Shown here: positions 60,743-64,000 of the stretch, piece after piece
Layout: the number at the start of each line of letters is the position of its first letter
Position numbering within the stretch: position 1 is the stretch's first letter
Program-made: the position numbers and the translations under genes
The notes under the pieces: model-generated
Told to the model about the DNA's origin: nothing
Database searches by the model: none
What the model saw: only the letters and a program-made list of their open reading frames with translations
Source of the DNA: Pseudomonas sp. dw_612
GTDB lineage: Bacteria > Pseudomonadota > Gammaproteobacteria > Pseudomonadales > Pseudomonadaceae
Assembly (NCBI RefSeq): GCF_018449725.1
Contig: NZ_JAAVVC010000009.1
Span: 186,001 to 250,000 of the forward strand
DNA: 64,000 nt
Direction: 5' to 3'

Positions 60743-61894
60743 ATGCACGATATCGAATTGAGCGAAGAGCAAGTGATGATCCGCGACATGGCCCGGGACT
60801 TTGCCCGTGGCGAAATCGCGCCCCACGCGCAAGCCTGGGAAAAGGCTGGCTGGATCGACGACGGTCTGGTGGCGAAGATGGGTGAGCTGGGCCTGTTGGG
60901 CATGGTGGTCCCGGAAGAATGGGGCGGCACCTATGTCGATTACGTCGCTTACGCCTTGGCCGTGGAAGAGATTTCCGCTGGCGATGGTGCCACGGGCGCG
61001 CTGATGAGCATCCACAACTCCGTGGGTTGCGGGCCGGTCTTGAACTACGGCACAGATGAACAGAAGCAGACCTGGTTGCCAGACCTGGCCAGCGGTCAGG
61101 CCATTGGCTGCTTCTGCCTGACCGAACCGCAAGCCGGTTCTGAAGCCCACAACCTGCGTACTCGCGCCGAGCTTCGCGATGGCCAGTGGGTGATCAACGG
61201 CGCCAAGCAATTTGTCAGCAACGGCAAGCGGGCGAAACTGGCGATTGTGTTTGCCGTGACTGATCCCGATCTGGGCAAGCGCGGTATCTCGGCGTTCCTG
61301 GTGCCGACCGACACCGCGGGTTTCATCGTCGATCGCACGGAACACAAAATGGGCATCCGCGCCTCCGATACCTGCGCGGTGACCCTGAACGACTGCACCA
61401 TCCCTGAAGCCAACCTGCTGGGTGATCGCGGCAAAGGCCTGGCCATCGCCCTCTCCAACCTCGAAGGCGGCCGCATCGGCATCGCCGCCCAGGCGCTGGG
61501 CATCGCGCGGGCCGCATTCGAAGCGGCGCTGGCTTACGCGCGGGACCGGGTGCAGTTCGGCAAGGCGATCATCGAGCACCAGAGCATCGCGAACATGCTG
61601 GCGGACATGCACATGCAGTTGAACGCAGCGCGATTGATGATCCTCCACGCGGCGCGGTTGCGCAGTGCGGGCAAGCCTTGTTTGTCGGAGGCGTCACAGG
61701 CGAAGTTGTTTGCATCGGAAATGGCCGAAAAGGTGTGTTCGTCGGCGATGCAGATTCATGGCGGGTATGGGTATCTGGAGGATTACCCGGTGGAGCGGTA
61801 TTACCGGGATGCGCGGATTACGCAGATTTATGAAGGGTCGAGCGAGATACAGCGGATGGTGATTGCTCGGGAATTAAAGAATTATTTGGTTTGA
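60743..61894 (+). CDS. Acyl-CoA dehydrogenase, likely isobutyryl/branched-chain type
   Basis: 383 aa FAD enzyme. N-terminal helical domain to about 120, middle beta domain with CFCLTEPQAGSEAHNLRTRA (FAD/substrate contact) and G-A-K-Q-F-V-S-N-G, C-terminal domain with QIHGGYGYLEDYPVERYYRDARI and the catalytic-base motif I-T-Q-I-Y-E-G-S-S-E-I-Q. In Pseudomonas, genes next to HIBCH usually encode isobutyryl-CoA dehydrogenase of valine catabolism. Starts 3 bp after the hydrolase stop. Confidence 0.9.
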   Translation: MHDIELSEEQVMIRDMARDFARGEIAPHAQAWEKAGWIDDGLVAKMGELGLLGMVVPEEWGGTYVDYVAYALAVEEISAGDGATGALMSIHNSVGCGPVLNYGTDEQKQTWLPDLASGQAIGCFCLTEPQAGSEAHNLRTRAELRDGQWVINGAKQFVSNGKRAKLAIVFAVTDPDLGKRGISAFLVPTDTAGFIVDRTEHKMGIRASDTCAVTLNDCTIPEANLLGDRGKGLAIALSNLEGGRIGIAAQALGIARAAFEAALAYARDRVQFGKAIIEHQSIANMLADMHMQLNAARLMILHAARLRSAGKPCLSEASQAKLFASEMAEKVCSSAMQIHGGYGYLEDYPVERYYRDARITQIYEGSSEIQRMVIARELKNYLV

Positions 61895-61938
61895 TAGTTG
61901 GGATTGGGGATTGGCTTGAAATCGACCCCTCTCCCTAA

Positions 61939-62205
61939 CCCTCTCCCCAGAGGGGCGAGGGGACTGGCCGATGCGCTCTTGGCGCTACATCGACCTGAAA
62001 GTCCTGAGTCGAACTCAGGCTTTGAACAGCATGAAGATCTGCTCCCTTTCCCCCTCTCCCCAGAGGGGCGAGGGGACTGGCCGATGTGCTCTTGGCGCTA
62101 CATCGACCTGAAAGTCCTGAGTCGAACTCAGGCTTTGAACAGCATGAAGATCTGCTCCCTTTCCCCCTCTCCCCTTTGGGGAGAGGGCTGGGGTGAGGGG
62201 TGGAT
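61939..62205. repeat. 113-bp tandem duplication plus type 4 repeat hairpin
   Basis: Two copies of a 113-bp unit at 61939-62051 and 62052-62164, identical except for C 61974 versus T 62087, followed by a partial third start at 62165. Each unit opens with a CCCTCTCCCCAGAGGGGCGA hairpin. The whole block is bounded by the complementary arms of a type 4 element (CCCCTCTCCCTAACCCTCTC on the left, GGGGAGAGGGCTGGGGTGAG on the right), in the gap between convergent acyl-CoA dehydrogenase and hydratase genes. Confidence 0.93.
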
Positions 62206-62226
62206 CTTAAGCCGTCCCCCAAATCA

Positions 62227-63000
62227 TCACTTACCCTGGAATTCGGCCTCGCGCTTGGCAATAAACGCCGCCATCCCTTCCTTCTGATCCTGCGTCGCGA
62301 ACGCCGCATGGAACACCCGACGCTCGAAGCGCACGCCTTCGGACAGGCTGACTTCGAACGCGCGGTTCACGCTTTCCTTGACCATCATCGCAATCGGCAA
62401 CGACTTCCTGGCAATCAGCGTCGCGACTTCCAGCGCTTTTTCCAGCAGCTCATCCGCCGGTACGATCCGCGCGACGATCCCGCAACGCTCCGCTTCCACC
62501 GCATCGATCAAGCGGCCGCTGAGGCACATTTCCATGGCCTTGGCCTTGCCCACGGCGCGCGTCAGGCGTTGGGTGCCGCCCATGCCCGGCAGCACGCCGA
62601 GGTTGATTTCCGGCTGGCCGAATTTGGCGTTGTCGCCGGCCAGAATGAAGTCGCACATTAGCGCCAGTTCACAGCCACCACCGAGGGCGAAACCGTTGAC
62701 CGCAGCAATGATCGGCTTGCGGCGGTTGGCCACGCGATCACTGTCGCTGAACAGGTCGTCGAGGTAGATCTGCGGGTAGGTCAGCTCGGCCATTTCCTTG
62801 ATGTCGGCGCCGGCGGCGAAGGCTTTTTTCGAGCCGGTCAGCACGATGCAGCCGATGTTCGAATCAGCTTCCAGGCCATCGAGGGCGTGGTTCACTTCGC
62901 TGACGAGCTGCGCGTTCAACGCGTTCAAGGCTTGCGGACGGTTGAGGGTGATCAGGCCGACGCGACCATGGGTTTCCAGCAAAATCGTTTCGTAGCTCAT
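62227..63000 (-). CDS. Enoyl-CoA hydratase
   Basis: 257 aa, standard crotonase length. GSKKAFAAGADIKEMAEL and NGFALGGGCELALMCDFILA supply the oxyanion hole and the first catalytic Glu; G-Q-P-E-I-N-L-G-V-L-P-G-M-G-G-T-Q-R-L the second. Hydrates short-chain 2-enoyl-CoA, e.g. methacrylyl- or crotonyl-CoA. ATG 63000 has GGAG 8 bp upstream; the frame upstream to 63099 runs through a repeat element and is not coding. Downstream of a second acyl-CoA dehydrogenase on the same strand, separated by a type 2 hairpin. Confidence 0.93.
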   Translation of the reverse strand: MSYETILLETHGRVGLITLNRPQALNALNAQLVSEVNHALDGLEADSNIGCIVLTGSKKAFAAGADIKEMAELTYPQIYLDDLFSDSDRVANRRKPIIAAVNGFALGGGCELALMCDFILAGDNAKFGQPEINLGVLPGMGGTQRLTRAVGKAKAMEMCLSGRLIDAVEAERCGIVARIVPADELLEKALEVATLIARKSLPIAMMVKESVNRAFEVSLSEGVRFERRVFHAAFATQDQKEGMAAFIAKREAEFQGK

Positions 63001-63035
63001 AAATAACTCCTGTTTTGCATAAGGCTTGATCCTCT

Positions 63036-63126
63036 GTAGGCGCTGTCGAGTGAAACGAGGCTGCGATCTTTTGATCCTGCTTTTTAAAATCAACGTCAAA
63101 AGATCGCAGCCTTCAGCAGCTCCTAC
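63036..63126. repeat. Inverted repeat (type 2)
   Basis: GTAGGCGCTGTCGAGTGAAA start at 63036, complement ending AGCAGCTCCTAC at 63126, internal stem CTGCGATCTTTTGA. Lies between the dehydrogenase and hydratase genes. Confidence 0.85.
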
Positions 63127-63138
63127 GGGGGCTCCGTC

Positions 63139-64000
63139 TTAAAGATTGCGCGAAATAACCATGCGCTGAATATCGCTGGTGCCTTCGTAGATCTGGCACA
63201 CCCGCACGTCGCGGTAGATCCGCTCCAGCGGGAAGTCGTTCAGGTAACCGTAACCGCCCAGGGTTTGCAACGCTGACGAGCAGACCTTCTCGGCCATTTC
63301 CGAGGCGAACAGCTTGGCCATCGAGGCTTCGACCAACGCCGGTTTGCCACTGTCACGCAACGCGGCGGCGTAATGCACCATCTGCCGGGCCACGGCAATC
63401 TGGGTCGCCATGTCCGCCAAACGGAACGCGACCGCCTGGTGTTCAATGATCGGCTTGCCGAAGCTCTCGCGCTCACGGGCGTAATCCCGGGCCGCTTCAA
63501 ACGCGGCGCGGGCCATGCCCACCGATTGCGAGGCGATGCCGACGCGTCCGCCTTCCAGGTTGGCCAGGGCGATCCGGTAACCTTCGCCCTCCTCGCCCAA
63601 ACGGTTGGCCACCGGCACTTTCACGTCTTCGAACAGGATCTGGCAGGTGTCGGAAGCGTGCTGACCGAGTTTGTCTTCGACCCGTGCGACTTTGTAGCCC
63701 GGCGAATCGGTGGGCACGATCAGCGCGGTGATCCCGCGTTTGCCGGCACTTGGATCGGTCACCGCAAACACAATCACCACCCCGGCGTTCTGCCCGGAGG
63801 TGATGAACTGTTTGCAGCCGTTGAGCACGTAGTGATCGCCGTTCAGCTTCGCGCGGGTTTTCAGGCCGCTGGCGTCGGAACCGGCCTGGGGTTCGGTCAG
63901 GGCAAACGCGCCGAGCATCGAACCGCTGGCCAATGGCTTGAGGAAGCGTTCTTTCTGCTCGTTGGTGCCGTACTTGAGGATCGGCACGCAACCCACGGAG
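63139..64000 (-). CDS. Acyl-CoA dehydrogenase, 5'-truncated by window end
   Basis: The frame runs to the last base, so the N-terminal ~90 residues are missing; 287 residues remain of an expected ~375-385. FALTEPQAGSDASGLKTRAK (FAD contact), G-C-K-Q-F-I-T-S-G, TLGGYGYLNDFPLERIYRDVRV and the catalytic V-C-Q-I-Y-E-G-T-S-D-I-Q identify it. A butyryl/short-chain or 2-methyl-branched enzyme fits the length and E-G-T-S-D motif. It is distinct from the dehydrogenase at 60.7 kb and probably transcribed with the enoyl-CoA hydratase. Confidence 0.92.
   Translation of the reverse strand, partial: SVGCVPILKYGTNEQKERFLKPLASGSMLGAFALTEPQAGSDASGLKTRAKLNGDHYVLNGCKQFITSGQNAGVVIVFAVTDPSAGKRGITALIVPTDSPGYKVARVEDKLGQHASDTCQILFEDVKVPVANRLGEEGEGYRIALANLEGGRVGIASQSVGMARAAFEAARDYARERESFGKPIIEHQAVAFRLADMATQIAVARQMVHYAAALRDSGKPALVEASMAKLFASEMAEKVCSSALQTLGGYGYLNDFPLERIYRDVRVCQIYEGTSDIQRMVISRNL

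Noticed and set aside
61939..62205. CRISPR array from the regularly spaced hairpin repeats
   Set aside because: Only two full units, 113-bp period with the spacer also duplicated, and no cas genes. It is a plain tandem duplication.

Overview
The window reads as chromosome from a Pseudomonas of the fluorescens lineage. Grounds: several families of high-copy Pseudomonas-type REP inverted repeats (stems beginning TGTGGGAGCGGGCTTGCTCG or GTAGGAGCTGCC), a complete arnBCADTEF-ugd operon, pqiAABC, a polyamine-type glutamylation cluster, and GC-rich coding with NNC/NNG codon preference. The species assignment is inference; there is no rRNA or tRNA in the window.

Layout. (1) 1-10.9 kb is an accessory island of visibly lower GC. 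It holds the 3' end of a PD-(D/E)XK nuclease-type gene cut by the window edge, the decayed C-terminus of a tyrosine integrase, a two-gene Gabija-type defence system (OLD-family ATPase/TOPRIM nuclease GajA plus UvrD-like helicase GajB), an unrecognised 369-aa protein directly behind it, an unrecognised membrane protein, an intact tyrosine recombinase with an operator-like repeat in front, and about 1.5 kb of AT-rich DNA with five copies of a dispersed ~25-30 bp repeat. (2) 10.9-16.6 kb, mostly minus strand: a DUF985 cupin, a Cache-GGDEF diguanylate cyclase, a XaxAB (alpha-xenorhabdolysin) two-component pore-forming toxin, and an AraC regulator. (3) 16.7-24.8 kb: glutamine-synthetase-like gamma-glutamyl ligase, orphan PotF-type binding protein, PuuB-type oxidase, class III aminotransferase, APC permease, and a LysR regulator. 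(4) 25.0-28.5 kb: pqiA-pqiA-pqiB-pqiC for inter-membrane lipid transport. (5) 28.8-47.0 kb is largely about L-Ara4N modification of lipid A: an Ais-like phosphatase and an extra ArnT, then a ferric-iron ABC transporter and a lone tyrosine recombinase, then arnB-C-A-D-T-E-F-ugd and a membrane glycosyltransferase, nearly all joined by 1-4 bp stop/start overlaps. (6) 47.1-57.8 kb: a GNAT pseudogene, a LysR gene divergent from a catabolic-looking run (argininosuccinate-lyase-family enzyme, polar amino-acid ABC transporter, two polysaccharide-deacetylase-fold hydrolases, an MmgE/PrpD protein, an MFS transporter). (7) 57.9-64 kb: HPP membrane protein, Lrp/AsnC regulator, and acyl-CoA/branched-chain catabolic genes (3-hydroxyisobutyryl-CoA-hydrolase-like, two acyl-CoA dehydrogenases, an enoyl-CoA hydratase); the last is cut by the window end.

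How genes work together. GajA/GajB overlap by 4 bp and should act as one anti-phage complex; the protein behind them is the best candidate in the window for an undescribed partner. XaxA and XaxB are adjacent and should assemble a pore. Most notable metabolically is the 48.6-57.8 kb cluster: a fumarase-superfamily C-N lyase combined with an MmgE/PrpD-family protein is the enzyme pair known from degradation of iminodisuccinate/EDDS-type aminopolycarboxylates, here joined by an ABC importer and two deacetylase-fold hydrolases, one of which lacks a canonical metal-binding histidine. I propose it as a catabolic system for an imported N-substituted amino acid rather than arginine biosynthesis.
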